Shown one piece after another: positions 45,873 to 55,990 of a stretch of 64,000 nt of DNA. Within the stretch, counting starts at the first letter, position 1. The number at the start of each line of letters is the position of its first letter. Both the position numbers and the translations under genes were made by a program. The stretch is from Calothrix sp. C42_A2020_038 (GTDB lineage Bacteria > Cyanobacteriota > Cyanobacteriia > Cyanobacteriales > Nostocaceae), in NCBI GenBank assembly GCA_015272395.1, contig JACYLQ010000001.1:62001-126000 (forward strand), read 5' to 3'. Under the pieces are notes generated by a model that saw nothing but the letters and a program-made list of their open reading frames with translations, searched no databases and was not told the DNA's origin.

Positions 45873-48851
45873 GTGATTCAAGCAATACACACAAATGTGA
45901 AAGGTAGAGGTCGGTATCGAGTAGACGAACTTTATCGTCGAGAATCTCTAAAGCAGTATCTTGAGGTACAACTTTCTAAACAACCAGGTGTAATTTCTGT
46001 TCATGCCAATACATTAACAAGTAACATTTTGATTGTTTTTAATACTGATATTACTCACGCAAAAATTCAATATATTATTCAACAAAAAGTTATAAATTAT
46101 ACACAAAATCTAGTGACTCAATCCAAAGCAGTATTTATAGATAAAAGTCCTAGAAAAACTCCTGTCAAATTAGAACATCAAGCGATAGAAGATTCTCATC
46201 TTAAAGAAGCAGATTCGGTTGTACAGGTGTTGAACACTTCCAAAATTTCAGGATTGTCTCAACAATCTGTTGTTAATAACCTCAACAAATATGGACGAAA
46301 CATTTTACCGGAGACAGTATCACGTTCTGAATTCAGTATTTTTGTTGAACAGTTTCAATCCTTACCAGTCGCTTTATTAACTGGCGCCGCTGCTGTATCT
46401 ATTGCGACTGGTGGTCTTGTCGATGCGTTAGTAATTATGGGTGTTGTAGCTATTAATGCGACTATTGGCTATTTTACAGAAAGCCAGTCAGAAAAGATTA
46501 TTCATTCCCTCAAAAAACGTGATCGTCCATCAACTTTAGTAATTAGAAGTAGTACTAGTGAAGAAATTAACACCGAAGATATTGTTCCAGGAGACATTTT
46601 AGTTCTCAAACCTGGTAGTTATGTCGCAGCAGATGCCAGACTAATTGAAACTGAAAACTTGACCGTTGATGAATCAGCATTGACTGGAGAAAGCATACCA
46701 GTCAGCAAAACAACTAAATCTCTTTGTGGTCATGACATTCCTCTAGCTGACCGCATCAATATGGTATACAAAGGCACTCTTGTCACTGGTGGACAAGGCA
46801 TAGCTGTGGTAGTTGGAACTGGTGAATTTACAGAGTTAGGTAAAATTCAAAAACTTGTAGGAGAAGCAAGTGCTACAGATACTCCTCTTGCTAGACAACT
46901 TGACCAAGTAGGCAGTCAATTAGTTATGCTCAGTAGCGGTATTTGCGGTATTGTCTTTTTACTTGGGTTGTTTCGAGGATATCCTTGGCTATCAATGCTA
47001 AAGACTTCTATATCCCTTGCTGTCGCAGCTGTTCCAGAAGGATTGCCAACTGTTGCCACCACTACCCTAGCTCTAGGAATTCGAGACATGCGGCAACATC
47101 AAGTTTTAGTCCGTAGCCTCAATGCTGTAGAAGCTTTAGGTTCAGTACAGAAGATTTGTTTGGATAAAACAGGCACAATCACAGAAAACCGCATGTCTGT
47201 AGTCGAAATACATACCAATACTCAGGTTCTCCAGGTATCTGATGGTGAGTTTATTCACGCAGAAAAAGTAATTAACCCCTACGTTTGCGATGAACTTCTC
47301 AAGTTAATTCATGTATCAGTTCTTTGTAACGAAAGTGAAGTGGAACAAGCAAATGGTGAGTATATAGTTAAAGGCTCTCCGACTGAAAATGCTTTAATTT
47401 ACATGGCGATAGCTGCTGGAGTCGATGTTAATAGTCTCAGGGAGAATTATCCCCTTATCGCAACTAACCAGCGTTCTGAAAACCGTAATATTATGAGTAC
47501 CCTTCATAACACCCGCCATGACTATAAACTTGTGGCATTGAAGGGAAGACCATCAGAAATTCTCAGCCTATGTAATAGTCAGATGAAAAATGGTCAAGTA
47601 GTTCCACTGAGCGAAGAAGATAAATTTGTTATTGAAATCGAAAATGAACGGATGGCGGGTCAGGCATTGCGAGTATTAGCAGTAGCTTATACCCATGTTG
47701 ATGATGTAGAAACAACAGAAAATCTTGAACAAAACCTAATTTGGCTGGGTCTAATTGGAATGACAGACCCGGTGAGAAAAGGTGTTAAAGATTTGATGGA
47801 TCAATTCCATCAAGCTGGAATTGATACAGTTATGATTACAGGGGATCAGAGTCCTACAGCCTTTGCCATCGCGAAAAAATTGGAACTTGCTAATCACAAC
47901 CAATTACAAATACTTGATTCCACTGACATCTCAAGTATTAACCCAGAGGCAAAGATCGCACTTTTTGACAAAGTAAACGTTTTTGCGCGGATTAGTCCTG
48001 CGAATAAGCTTCAGATTGTTCAGGCATTACAAGCAGCAGGAAGAGTGGTGGCTATGACTGGTGATGGTATAAATGACGCACCTGCTCTCAAAGCAGCTAA
48101 CGTTGGAGTCGCAATGGGTGGTAGTGGTGGTACCGATGCCGCGCGTGAAGTTGCGGATATTATCATTGCTGACGATAACTTGGAAACCATGATTATTGCT
48201 GTAAGTCGGGGAAGAACTATTTACAACAACATTAGAAAATCAGTACATTTTCTTCTTTCTACCAACCTGAGCGAAATTATAGTCATGCTAGTCGCGACAG
48301 TGCTTGGCACTGGTCAACCTTTGAATGCTATACAACTACTGTGGTTGAATTTAGTTACAGATATTTTCCCAGGTTTAGCACTTGCCCTAGAACCAAGCGA
48401 ACCAGATGTACTCAGAAAACCACCCCGTCAACCTGATGAACCAATCATCAAAACATCAGATTTTAAAAATATTCTCTTTGAGTCTGGAACCCTATCTATT
48501 AGTACCTTAGCAGCTTATAGTTACGGTACTAGCAAGTATGGTATGGGTTCACAAGCTAGTACAATTGCCTTTATGAGTTTAACACTAGGACAGCTTCTTC
48601 ATGCTCTTAGCTGTCGTTCCCAAAACTACAGCATACTTGATGTTAGTATGCCAAAAAATCAGTATTTAAATGTAGCCATTTTTGGTTCTATCGGATTACA
48701 ATTACTTACACTAGGAGTTCCCGGACTGCGAATGCTATTAAGCTTAACTCCAATCAATATTGTCGATAGTATTGTCATTAGTACCAGTGCCTTTTTACCT
48801 TTAGTAATAAATGAAACAAGAAAGAAATTAGTCGTAGGTCAAAATTTATGA
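45873..48851 (+). CDS. P-type cation-transporting ATPase (PEGLP type)
   Basis: About 992 residues from GTG 45873, which has AGGAGG 6 bases before it; the longer frame from 45813 lacks such a site. Motifs: TGES (DESALTGESIP), phosphorylation DKTGTITENRM, nucleotide KGSPTENAL, hinge MTGDGINDAPALK, and PEGLP in helix 4, as in the Ca2+/P2-type pumps and not CPx metal ATPases. An N-terminal 70-residue region (YRVDELYRRESLKQYLEVQL, QPGVISVHANTLTSNILIVF) resembles an HMA-like ferredoxin fold without CxxC. The stop overlaps the metK start by ATGA, so translation is coupled. Transported ion unknown. Confidence 0.9.
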   Translation: MIQAIHTNVKGRGRYRVDELYRRESLKQYLEVQLSKQPGVISVHANTLTSNILIVFNTDITHAKIQYIIQQKVINYTQNLVTQSKAVFIDKSPRKTPVKLEHQAIEDSHLKEADSVVQVLNTSKISGLSQQSVVNNLNKYGRNILPETVSRSEFSIFVEQFQSLPVALLTGAAAVSIATGGLVDALVIMGVVAINATIGYFTESQSEKIIHSLKKRDRPSTLVIRSSTSEEINTEDIVPGDILVLKPGSYVAADARLIETENLTVDESALTGESIPVSKTTKSLCGHDIPLADRINMVYKGTLVTGGQGIAVVVGTGEFTELGKIQKLVGEASATDTPLARQLDQVGSQLVMLSSGICGIVFLLGLFRGYPWLSMLKTSISLAVAAVPEGLPTVATTTLALGIRDMRQHQVLVRSLNAVEALGSVQKICLDKTGTITENRMSVVEIHTNTQVLQVSDGEFIHAEKVINPYVCDELLKLIHVSVLCNESEVEQANGEYIVKGSPTENALIYMAIAAGVDVNSLRENYPLIATNQRSENRNIMSTLHNTRHDYKLVALKGRPSEILSLCNSQMKNGQVVPLSEEDKFVIEIENERMAGQALRVLAVAYTHVDDVETTENLEQNLIWLGLIGMTDPVRKGVKDLMDQFHQAGIDTVMITGDQSPTAFAIAKKLELANHNQLQILDSTDISSINPEAKIALFDKVNVFARISPANKLQIVQALQAAGRVVAMTGDGINDAPALKAANVGVAMGGSGGTDAAREVADIIIADDNLETMIIAVSRGRTIYNNIRKSVHFLLSTNLSEIIVMLVATVLGTGQPLNAIQLLWLNLVTDIFPGLALALEPSEPDVLRKPPRQPDEPIIKTSDFKNILFESGTLSISTLAAYSYGTSKYGMGSQASTIAFMSLTLGQLLHALSCRSQNYSILDVSMPKNQYLNVAIFGSIGLQLLTLGVPGLRMLLSLTPINIVDSIVISTSAFLPLVINETRKKLVVGQNL

Positions 48852-50032
48852 AAAAAGATTTTATGTTTACATCAGAATCTGTCACTGAAGGACACCCTGA
48901 TAAACTTTGTGACAAAATTAGTGATGCAATTGTTGACCGTTTTCTTCTACAAGATCCTTACACTAGAATTATTACAGAATGTGCTGTTTCTACAGGTATT
49001 GTTTTTATTGCAGCTAGATTTGAACCCAATGTTAATGTTGATTTTACAAATATAGCGAGAAAAGTTATCGATAAAGTTGGCTATGACCAAGCCGACTTTA
49101 ATGGCAAAACTTGTAGTATTTTAACGAGTTTGAAGGAATTACCACAGAGTAATGTTTGTGGCTTTGACGAAAGAAATTTATCTGAAACAGAAATCGAGCA
49201 AATCCCTGTTAGAAATCAAGTTACAGTTTTTGGATTTGCTTGTAATCAAACTCCTACTTTGATGCCATTACCGATTTGGCTTGCACATAAATTAGCAAGG
49301 CAACTTACTGCTGTCAAACGACAGAAAAATCTGACTTATTTATCTCCTGACGGTAAAACCCAAGTAGGAGTTGAATATAAAAATCGTAAACCCTATAGAA
49401 TTCACAGTATTACAGTGATTGCCAGTCAAAATAGTTTCACGGAACCTAATTTTGAGCAACTCAATGATGATATCAGGGATATGGTTATTAAACCTGTGTT
49501 TCTCAATGAAGAAATTAAACCCGATAAAAATACAAAAATTTTTATTGACTTTAATGAACCATTCAACGTTGGCGGTCCTTCAATTCATTCTGGACTAACA
49601 GGTAGAAAAAACGCAATTGATACATATGGAGAATACTCTAGACATAGTGGTGCTGCTTTGAGTGGAAAAGACCCAACTCGAATAGATCGAATCGGCGCCT
49701 ATGTAGCACGTTACGCAGCAAAAAATATTGTTGCGGCGAATTTAGCTGATGAATGCGAAATTCAACTTAGTTATTCGATAGGATATTCCAGACCTATAAG
49801 TATTCAGGTAGAAACCTTTGGTACTGGTAAAATCGCTGATGAGAAAATTACACAAATATTAGAAAAGCATTTTGATTTCCGTTTCGCAGCAATTATCAAG
49901 CAATTTAACTTGAGATTCTTACCATCGTTGAGAAAAAACGGTTTTTATGAAAAATTAGCTACCTACGGTCATGTAGGTAGAACAGACATTAGCTTGCCGT
50001 GGGAACTAACAGATAAAGTTGGTATTTTTTAG
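48848..50032 (+). CDS. Divergent S-adenosylmethionine synthetase (MetK-like)
   Basis: 394 residues, a full-length MAT fold: FTSESVTEGHPDKLCDKISDAIVD, TECAVSTGIVF, and a core with LTGRKNAIDTYGEYSRHSG and SGKDPTRIDRIGAYVARYAAKNIVAA. Differences from classical MetK: GGPxGDxGLTGRK is GGPSIHSGLTGRK, and GGGAFSGKDP is SGAALSGKDP, so the catalytic Asp-containing loop and Gly-rich loop are changed. It is likely a paralogue with altered role. Translationally coupled (ATGA) to the ATPase gene, which is an unusual pairing. Confidence 0.85.
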   Translation: MKKDFMFTSESVTEGHPDKLCDKISDAIVDRFLLQDPYTRIITECAVSTGIVFIAARFEPNVNVDFTNIARKVIDKVGYDQADFNGKTCSILTSLKELPQSNVCGFDERNLSETEIEQIPVRNQVTVFGFACNQTPTLMPLPIWLAHKLARQLTAVKRQKNLTYLSPDGKTQVGVEYKNRKPYRIHSITVIASQNSFTEPNFEQLNDDIRDMVIKPVFLNEEIKPDKNTKIFIDFNEPFNVGGPSIHSGLTGRKNAIDTYGEYSRHSGAALSGKDPTRIDRIGAYVARYAAKNIVAANLADECEIQLSYSIGYSRPISIQVETFGTGKIADEKITQILEKHFDFRFAAIIKQFNLRFLPSLRKNGFYEKLATYGHVGRTDISLPWELTDKVGIF

Positions 50033-50130
50033 AAGTTAAAAGTGAGATAGAGAAAGGAACTGTTATTACTCTCTACCTTCCGGTTGAACAGCAAATTAAT
50101 GAAAGTAATGTGATGAATATTTTTGCGTAA
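50032..50130 (+). pseudogene. C-terminal remnant of a histidine kinase
   Basis: A 32-residue reading EVKSEIEKGTVITLYLPVEQ then QINESNVMNIFA ends in a stop. KGTVITLYLPV matches the last beta strand of HATPase_c domains (typical GKGTxFTIYLP). The rest of the kinase is missing. It directly abuts the MetK stop. Confidence 0.5.
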
Positions 50131-50632
50131 AATTAGACAATAAATAAAACTTATGATGCGTGGTGCGCTAAACAAGAGGTGAAACGAGATAACATGGTGC
50201 CGTTAAGCACTGTTAAAATGTCAGCGATTTTATGATGTGGTTTATCTAAAAGTAAATGTTTGGTTAATAAATGATAATTGCACTCTGGGCTTTTACGCGG
50301 AAAGGCGCCTGTCAATTTACCTTCTCGGTCTTGTTCAATATATTGACAAATATTGCTTGTTAAGTTTAGCTGATAATGAGTTTCACGGCTACTGTGATAG
50401 ATTACAAATAAAACTGATTCTTGCTTACAAGTTAATAAAATGTATTTGCAAATACGTTTGAATTTTTACGTGGTAAAATCTAAACCCCTGACCCCCAACT
50501 CGCGCTTTTGGAAGGGAAAACCCATGATATCACTCAATACTTAGGGAGCAAGGCTAGGGTAGGGTGCGATCAGGCAATGAAAAAACTTCAACCTAGCTAC
50601 AAAACTTCTAGCGTTACGCACCCACTCATATC
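50131..50632. other. Intergenic region after the MetK-like gene
   Basis: About 500 bases, AT-rich with short palindromic scraps (for example GGGTGCG near 50563 and CGCACCC near 50617). Short frames at 50237-50461 and 50508-50693 show no recognisable family or start signal. Confidence 0.45.
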
Positions 50633-53338
50633 TTATGGGGCAAAAGTATTTGGTAACACAGTAGCAGGATTACCAAGTAAAAGAAAGCCATAGCGACGAG
50701 GGATATCACCGTGAGCGACTGTAGTTCTTTCTACACGATACCAATCAGACAACAGCGAAGCTGGACTAGGTACCCTTGGCAATGCAGTAACAAGCGCACG
50801 ATGGACAGCAAGACTATAAGCTTCTGTTCTTGTTCCACCTCTATAGAATACCCGTAAAGCTCCTCCGTTTTCTTGCATGTATTGCTGGACATTTTGGCTG
50901 ACAGGAGCTTCTAAAGCTGCTTGGTCACGACGAATACGGTTTCGTGCCCAAACAATGAGATTACGAGCATCCTGATAGAGAGCATCGAACATATAAACGC
51001 AATGAGGATCATTATGTAGTAAAATTCGCAAAACTGCGGCGCCACCACCAGAATGGGCAGTAATAGTCATGCGTCTGACTCGCAAATTCGATATTCCAGA
51101 ACCACGAGCAAAATGTTCAACACAAAAATCTATTAACTCTCTTAAACCAGTAGGTGTAATCAAAGCAGGAAAATCATATCCATTACCAGATGAACCACCA
51201 AAATAATTACCTCGTGGTAGTATTGCCAAAGTTGGAAAATTAGAGTTTAAAGATAAATCACTCGGATCGCTAGGGTCTACTAAACCACTGTAGGGTTCTT
51301 TGGTTCGACTAATAACCATGCGCTCACGGTCACTAGAATAACCATGAAAATGTACAACTATATCAACTGAAGTGGGGTTTTTCATATCATTCCAACGCAA
51401 TATTAAATCTGGAGAGGTGCCTCTATGTTCTCGTAAAAATCGTACATTTGTTAGCTCTTCTCGTCCAGCAGAAATAACTACTGATTCTTGAAGTGAAAAA
51501 GATTCATCAAAGGATTGTGAAACTGCTGATGTCACTGGCAAAATCTCAACCGCAGCTTGATACGCTTGGCGCAAATTTTCGGAGTAAGTTTCTACTTGCC
51601 CAGTGCCGTTGTAGCCTCTAGCAAAACTCTCCCAATTTAACGCAGCTAAATGTCGAATCAATTGACCACGATTTCTACCATACCCCAATTTATACTGACA
51701 AAAATCAAAAAATCCTAATACTTGTGGACGTTCTCCAGATTGAAAAGCATCATACATTTCTCGTGGTGTTGAATAACCAATCATGCGATAATTGGAACCG
51801 AGTATTTGTGGACCACCGATGCTGATACATTGTAAAGCAATTTCTTCTCCAGCTAGCCGAGAAGCTAGCGCCAGTACTTGGTATTCTAGAACTTGGTTAC
51901 CATGAAATGATTGGAACGTATCAGTTGCATTTTCACGAAACTTGTGGTTTTGCCAACGACGACCAACAATACCATTGTTACCACCATGTTGAAAGTGTTG
52001 GTTATAAATTGTCTGGTTACTTTGCCCCCATCTATCGAATAAAAGATGATTTTCAAAGCGAATTATAGCTTGATTGGGAACATGACTTCTTCCTCCACTT
52101 TCGACATACCAAACAGCGAGAATCGCAGGTAGTTGAATATTTAACTGAGTTGCTAGTATATTCATAAGTCCACCCAGTCGGTTATAAGTATCAGCGAGCG
52201 CGCGTTTTAAGCTGGTAAAATTAGCTAGGATATTGAGTTGAGTACTCGGTGCCAAAGGAGGAGTTTGTAATGTAGGGAGGTCTTTAAAGTAAGTTCCTAA
52301 ATTAGAAGCAGCAGTCCAACCATATACTGTACCATCTACACCGTTAACTCTTGCATAATTGCCTTGACGCTCTTGTATAACAACGCGAGTATATCTAGGT
52401 ATTCTCCGATTCTGTGATTGCCACTGTGGAGATCCAGAACGAATTATGGCATTAGCATTAAGAACAGTATGAACAGGTTCATCTTCTACAGGAAAATCTT
52501 GTTCCTCAAATAATCTTTCGTCAAATCGCTGATCAGCGATAGGTGCTGGTTCTAGTAAACTTTGGTAAAAGACATCAGAATCTGAAATTGTATTAATTTC
52601 GCTCGCTGCTTGTTGAGTTTGTTGATTGGTTATGCGATATTCCCAATGCCAAGGTTCATTAATTGAGGTATTTTGGTAATAGTTATATCCAGCAGCGTTA
52701 GATTGTAACCAGTTAAATAACCAAGACCGCTGCCATCGTTGAATACTAGTTGGGTTTTTATTTGCTCCCAAGTTATGACCACTATCTCTAGTCCCAAAAT
52801 CAACTGCCAAACCGTTATTATGCAAACTATAACCGGGAGCGGCTAAGATACCACTAATGTGACTAGCTAATAAATTAACAGCTTCTTCTCCATGTTCGCC
52901 ACTACTTAGTGCAGCACGTCTATTAGCGCTTTGCTGGTAGTAACGTGGAAAATTGTGCTGCCAGTTTGTAAACTGTTCTGATGCAGAACGGTAAGCGCTG
53001 ACTATATAAATTCGCTCTACCGATAAAGCTTGTTGAATTTGATTTTGTTGTTGCTGTGCTAAATCTGCTCTGGCCGCTGCTAGTAAATCTCGACAAGCTT
53101 GCGCTGCTGCTCTACGTGCGCGTTGATTCCCCTCAATGACCATAAGTTCTGTTGCAGAAACATCATTCACAAACGGTCGAACCCGCGCAGCTCTTGCGAC
53201 CTGACGCTCGTAAACTCGTCGCATAAAATTTAGTTGTTCGGCTGATGCACCATCCCATTGCAAATTACTAGCAGGAATATTTTCCCATAGCTCGCTATTA
53301 TCTATCAAATCTGGGTATTGAAAAGTTTGATAATTCAT
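50633..53338 (-). CDS. Multidomain cell-wall hydrolase: M15 peptidase, SH3-like, N-acetylmuramidase, esterase-like
   Basis: 901 residues, no signal peptide. Domain order: residues 110-235 M15/VanY D-Ala-D-Ala carboxypeptidase (SAYRS, SLHNNGLAVDFG and EPWHWEYR give zinc ligands H173, D180, H231); 290-350 an SH3-like segment (VHTVLNANAIIRSG, GTVYGWTAASNLG); 375-600 an N-acetylmuramidase-like domain (LAVWYVESGG with Glu413, then GGPQILGSNY, LGYGRN); 640-870 an alpha/beta-hydrolase-like domain (VVHFHGYSS, AHSGGGAAVL with Ser763). It is the last gene of the six-gene operon. Such a set could degrade peptidoglycan and its esters. Exit route unknown. Confidence 0.82.
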   Translation of the reverse strand: MNYQTFQYPDLIDNSELWENIPASNLQWDGASAEQLNFMRRVYERQVARAARVRPFVNDVSATELMVIEGNQRARRAAAQACRDLLAAARADLAQQQQNQIQQALSVERIYIVSAYRSASEQFTNWQHNFPRYYQQSANRRAALSSGEHGEEAVNLLASHISGILAAPGYSLHNNGLAVDFGTRDSGHNLGANKNPTSIQRWQRSWLFNWLQSNAAGYNYYQNTSINEPWHWEYRITNQQTQQAASEINTISDSDVFYQSLLEPAPIADQRFDERLFEEQDFPVEDEPVHTVLNANAIIRSGSPQWQSQNRRIPRYTRVVIQERQGNYARVNGVDGTVYGWTAASNLGTYFKDLPTLQTPPLAPSTQLNILANFTSLKRALADTYNRLGGLMNILATQLNIQLPAILAVWYVESGGRSHVPNQAIIRFENHLLFDRWGQSNQTIYNQHFQHGGNNGIVGRRWQNHKFRENATDTFQSFHGNQVLEYQVLALASRLAGEEIALQCISIGGPQILGSNYRMIGYSTPREMYDAFQSGERPQVLGFFDFCQYKLGYGRNRGQLIRHLAALNWESFARGYNGTGQVETYSENLRQAYQAAVEILPVTSAVSQSFDESFSLQESVVISAGREELTNVRFLREHRGTSPDLILRWNDMKNPTSVDIVVHFHGYSSDRERMVISRTKEPYSGLVDPSDPSDLSLNSNFPTLAILPRGNYFGGSSGNGYDFPALITPTGLRELIDFCVEHFARGSGISNLRVRRMTITAHSGGGAAVLRILLHNDPHCVYMFDALYQDARNLIVWARNRIRRDQAALEAPVSQNVQQYMQENGGALRVFYRGGTRTEAYSLAVHRALVTALPRVPSPASLLSDWYRVERTTVAHGDIPRRYGFLLLGNPATVLPNTFAP

Positions 53339-53364
53339 ATTTTTTAATATTTGAGAGTAATCAA

Positions 53365-55908
53365 CTAGAAATGAAGACGTAAAACTAATTGGTCGTGCGA
53401 CAAACGTCCATTAGTATCTAAAAGACAACGAGCAAATCTATCTTGACGACAATGTGGTTTTGCTCCTCCTTCTACTACTTGGACGTAGAACCCTGGAGAA
53501 CTCGATTCTGCCTGAAGTCCTGCTGTCACAAGTTCCTCTTGACTTCGCAACTGTGCATCTGCAATTACTGCGATATGCCCAAAATTTCCTTCTCCCAGTG
53601 CCCGTCGTACTAAAATATCTCCTGCTTGCAGTGGTTGTGCTAGCGATTCGCCAGGATTTACTACTATGTCAAAAAATAGAGCAAAGTGTTTTTGGAGAGG
53701 AGAATCCTGGTAAAAAGTGAAGGCATCAAACAGTGTAGCCGGAGACGGTATTTTTCCCTCTTTCATCAAACTTACACTTTCTGCGACTCCTGCTTTGGCA
53801 AGTATAAAATTTATTGTGTTTACTGGGTGAGAAATTCTATCCTCAGCAGCAATAGCTTCTTCTGCCCAATCAACTAATTGCAAGTTTATCTCATTACCTA
53901 CTTCGATATCTGCTTCATATCCTCCGCACCAATCTAGTTCATCTGCACGTGTTTTATTGGTGTGCAAAGTGTCCATTATTACATCATTAATGTCAGTTAC
54001 ATCAGTATCGTCTAAATTTATTGCTTCCTGCTGGTCACTCTCAATCTCATTATCTGCTTCGTACCCTCCACACCACTCCAAATCCTCTGTCAATTGCTCA
54101 GTTGAATATAATGTATCCATTGTTGCATCATCTATACTTATTACATCCGTATTCATAAAATCACCTATTAAATGTGTTTGCGGTTTACCAAACTGGCGAG
54201 CTGCTTGCACAGCTTTTTGAATATCTAAATAACCACTGCCAAAACGAAAAAGTTTTTCTTCTATAGCTTTTTGAGTAGTGCCAAGTAGTAAATTACGAGT
54301 ATCTTCAATTTTTAAAGGCTGCCTAGCAACTTCAAACATTAGAGCAACTGTACCTGCGACATGAGGAGCTGCCATGCTGGTTCCAGATTTACGAGTATGT
54401 AATATTTGGGAGTGAGTATGACGGGGGGTGGAACGTGCTGCTAATACTAATACACCAGGCGCCACTAAATCAGGTTTAGTGCGACCATCACGGGTCGGTC
54501 CTGCACTACTAAAGGATGCGATTTCGCGTTCGCTGGAATGGGCATTATAAGCACCAACTGCAATTGTACGGTAGCCATTACAAATAGTTCCTGTTGTACA
54601 ATTTTCTACACTATCTTGAATAGCAAAGCGAGATTGACAATTGGGTAAAGCAACATCTCTTTCAATCCAAGCATGGAAACGACCATCTACTATATCTTGA
54701 GCAATTAGTTTCACTTCCCAATTGCCAGCAGGTGCAACGGCATAAAGAAAAATATCTATATGATTATCAAGATTATTAGGTTCTTTTGCCCGGTGGTAAA
54801 TATTGCCAACAATACATCCTTGAATATTTATCGCTTTACGCTCACCCAATTTTACTCTTAACAAGGCTAAACCGTTCGGAGCTTTTAATTCAACAATTAA
54901 AAAATCACGTCCAGAGTACCAAACCTCTAATTGATTAGGAGTGATATCCCCAGCATCCACCTGCCAAATAAAACTCCTTACTTCTCCAGGACGAATTATT
55001 CCTTGTGTATGAATACAACGGTCAAAATAGTTACCAACACTTTGAACAATGGCTCGATTTGTAGTTGCATTAACAATCTCATCAAGTCCTTGCTCTACCA
55101 GTGTTGTACCATCGTGCTGTTCTCCGTGGCGCCCCATACTCAAATTAACTACCCAAGGACGATTTCCCGCAGTTTTAGCAATAAAATCTATAGCTTCTAA
55201 TAAACTGACAGAATTACCCAAATTAGTTTTCTTTTGGGAATCTAAATTTCCCATATGGACAAACACAAGATCTGCTTCTGGAGCAACACCTACAGGTCCT
55301 CCACCTCGACCATTTCCTGCCGCAATGCTGGCAACATGAGTTCCATGAGTTCCTTCTCCCTTGGGGTCAACATCACCTGGATGGTAATTTAAGGTAGTGT
55401 AAGGATTAGCAGTTTTTAAAGCATGGTTAATTGCCTCTTGTGTATATACAACTCCATAACCATAAGGATGAGGTGGTTGACCACCACGGGTTTGCTGATT
55501 CCACAACGCTAAAATTCGAGTTGAACCATCGGTGTTACGAAACTCTGGGTGTGCAAAGTCAAAACCCCAGTCTACAACTCCGATAACAACTCCACATCCT
55601 GTAGCTTCTTCATGTAAGGGACGACGTTCATCCACCCAAGACAGTGAATGTTTATTTTCTGGGTAACCTTCGTAGTTTTCGACAGGTTCGGGAACTAACA
55701 AGCGAGGAGCTTTGAAACTTGCAACTGCCGCTTCAGCCCTAACTTCTAAAATGCTATTCCGTTGCAAACGACAGGTAGCGATATCGCCAAATTGAGATAT
55801 GATACGCACTCCTTCTGGAAGAATACCATGTTTCTCTAAGCGTATAATTGCAGCAACCTCATCCTGACTTTCCCCTTCCCCCAGTAATTCCCAAAGGGCG
55901 GGGTCCAT
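53365..55908 (-). CDS. S8 subtilisin-like protease with unusual C-terminal region
   Basis: 847 residues, no signal peptide. The catalytic triad is intact: Asp in GVVDWGFDFAHP (D113), His in GTHGTHVASIAAG (H188), Ser in SGTSMAAPHVAG (S511). Inside the catalytic domain, residues 300-420 hold an insertion with beta strands (CIHTQGIIRPGEVRSF, VIVGNIYHRAK-like). After the protease, residues 592-668 contain two copies of MDTL...WCGGYEAD, and residues 690-847 form a separate domain with GDILVRRALGEGNFGHIAVI, NlpC/CHAP-like in look. It is the fifth gene of the operon. Confidence 0.88.
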   Translation of the reverse strand: MDPALWELLGEGESQDEVAAIIRLEKHGILPEGVRIISQFGDIATCRLQRNSILEVRAEAAVASFKAPRLLVPEPVENYEGYPENKHSLSWVDERRPLHEEATGCGVVIGVVDWGFDFAHPEFRNTDGSTRILALWNQQTRGGQPPHPYGYGVVYTQEAINHALKTANPYTTLNYHPGDVDPKGEGTHGTHVASIAAGNGRGGGPVGVAPEADLVFVHMGNLDSQKKTNLGNSVSLLEAIDFIAKTAGNRPWVVNLSMGRHGEQHDGTTLVEQGLDEIVNATTNRAIVQSVGNYFDRCIHTQGIIRPGEVRSFIWQVDAGDITPNQLEVWYSGRDFLIVELKAPNGLALLRVKLGERKAINIQGCIVGNIYHRAKEPNNLDNHIDIFLYAVAPAGNWEVKLIAQDIVDGRFHAWIERDVALPNCQSRFAIQDSVENCTTGTICNGYRTIAVGAYNAHSSEREIASFSSAGPTRDGRTKPDLVAPGVLVLAARSTPRHTHSQILHTRKSGTSMAAPHVAGTVALMFEVARQPLKIEDTRNLLLGTTQKAIEEKLFRFGSGYLDIQKAVQAARQFGKPQTHLIGDFMNTDVISIDDATMDTLYSTEQLTEDLEWCGGYEADNEIESDQQEAINLDDTDVTDINDVIMDTLHTNKTRADELDWCGGYEADIEVGNEINLQLVDWAEEAIAAEDRISHPVNTINFILAKAGVAESVSLMKEGKIPSPATLFDAFTFYQDSPLQKHFALFFDIVVNPGESLAQPLQAGDILVRRALGEGNFGHIAVIADAQLRSQEELVTAGLQAESSSPGFYVQVVEGGAKPHCRQDRFARCLLDTNGRLSHDQLVLRLHF

Positions 55909-55937
55909 AACTGTATCCTTATAAAAACAATACGTAG

Positions 55938-55964
55938 GGTGCGTTAGCGACAGCGTAACGCACC
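55938..55964. repeat. GGTGCGTTA palindrome
   Basis: GGTGCGTTA and TAACGCACC are perfect 9-bp arms around GCGACAGCG; it lies between the PASTA and subtilisin genes. Similar GTGCGTTA fragments occur near 50563, 50615 and elsewhere. A known type of dispersed cyanobacterial palindrome (recollection). It may form an intraoperonic hairpin. Confidence 0.6.
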
Positions 55965-55990
55965 ATTATCAAAAATTGTGTACAGTGACA

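Noticed and set aside
50237-50461. A 74-codon open frame on the plus strand after the MetK-like gene
   Set aside because: No Shine-Dalgarno, no recognisable family, and the surrounding DNA is intergenic; probably random.
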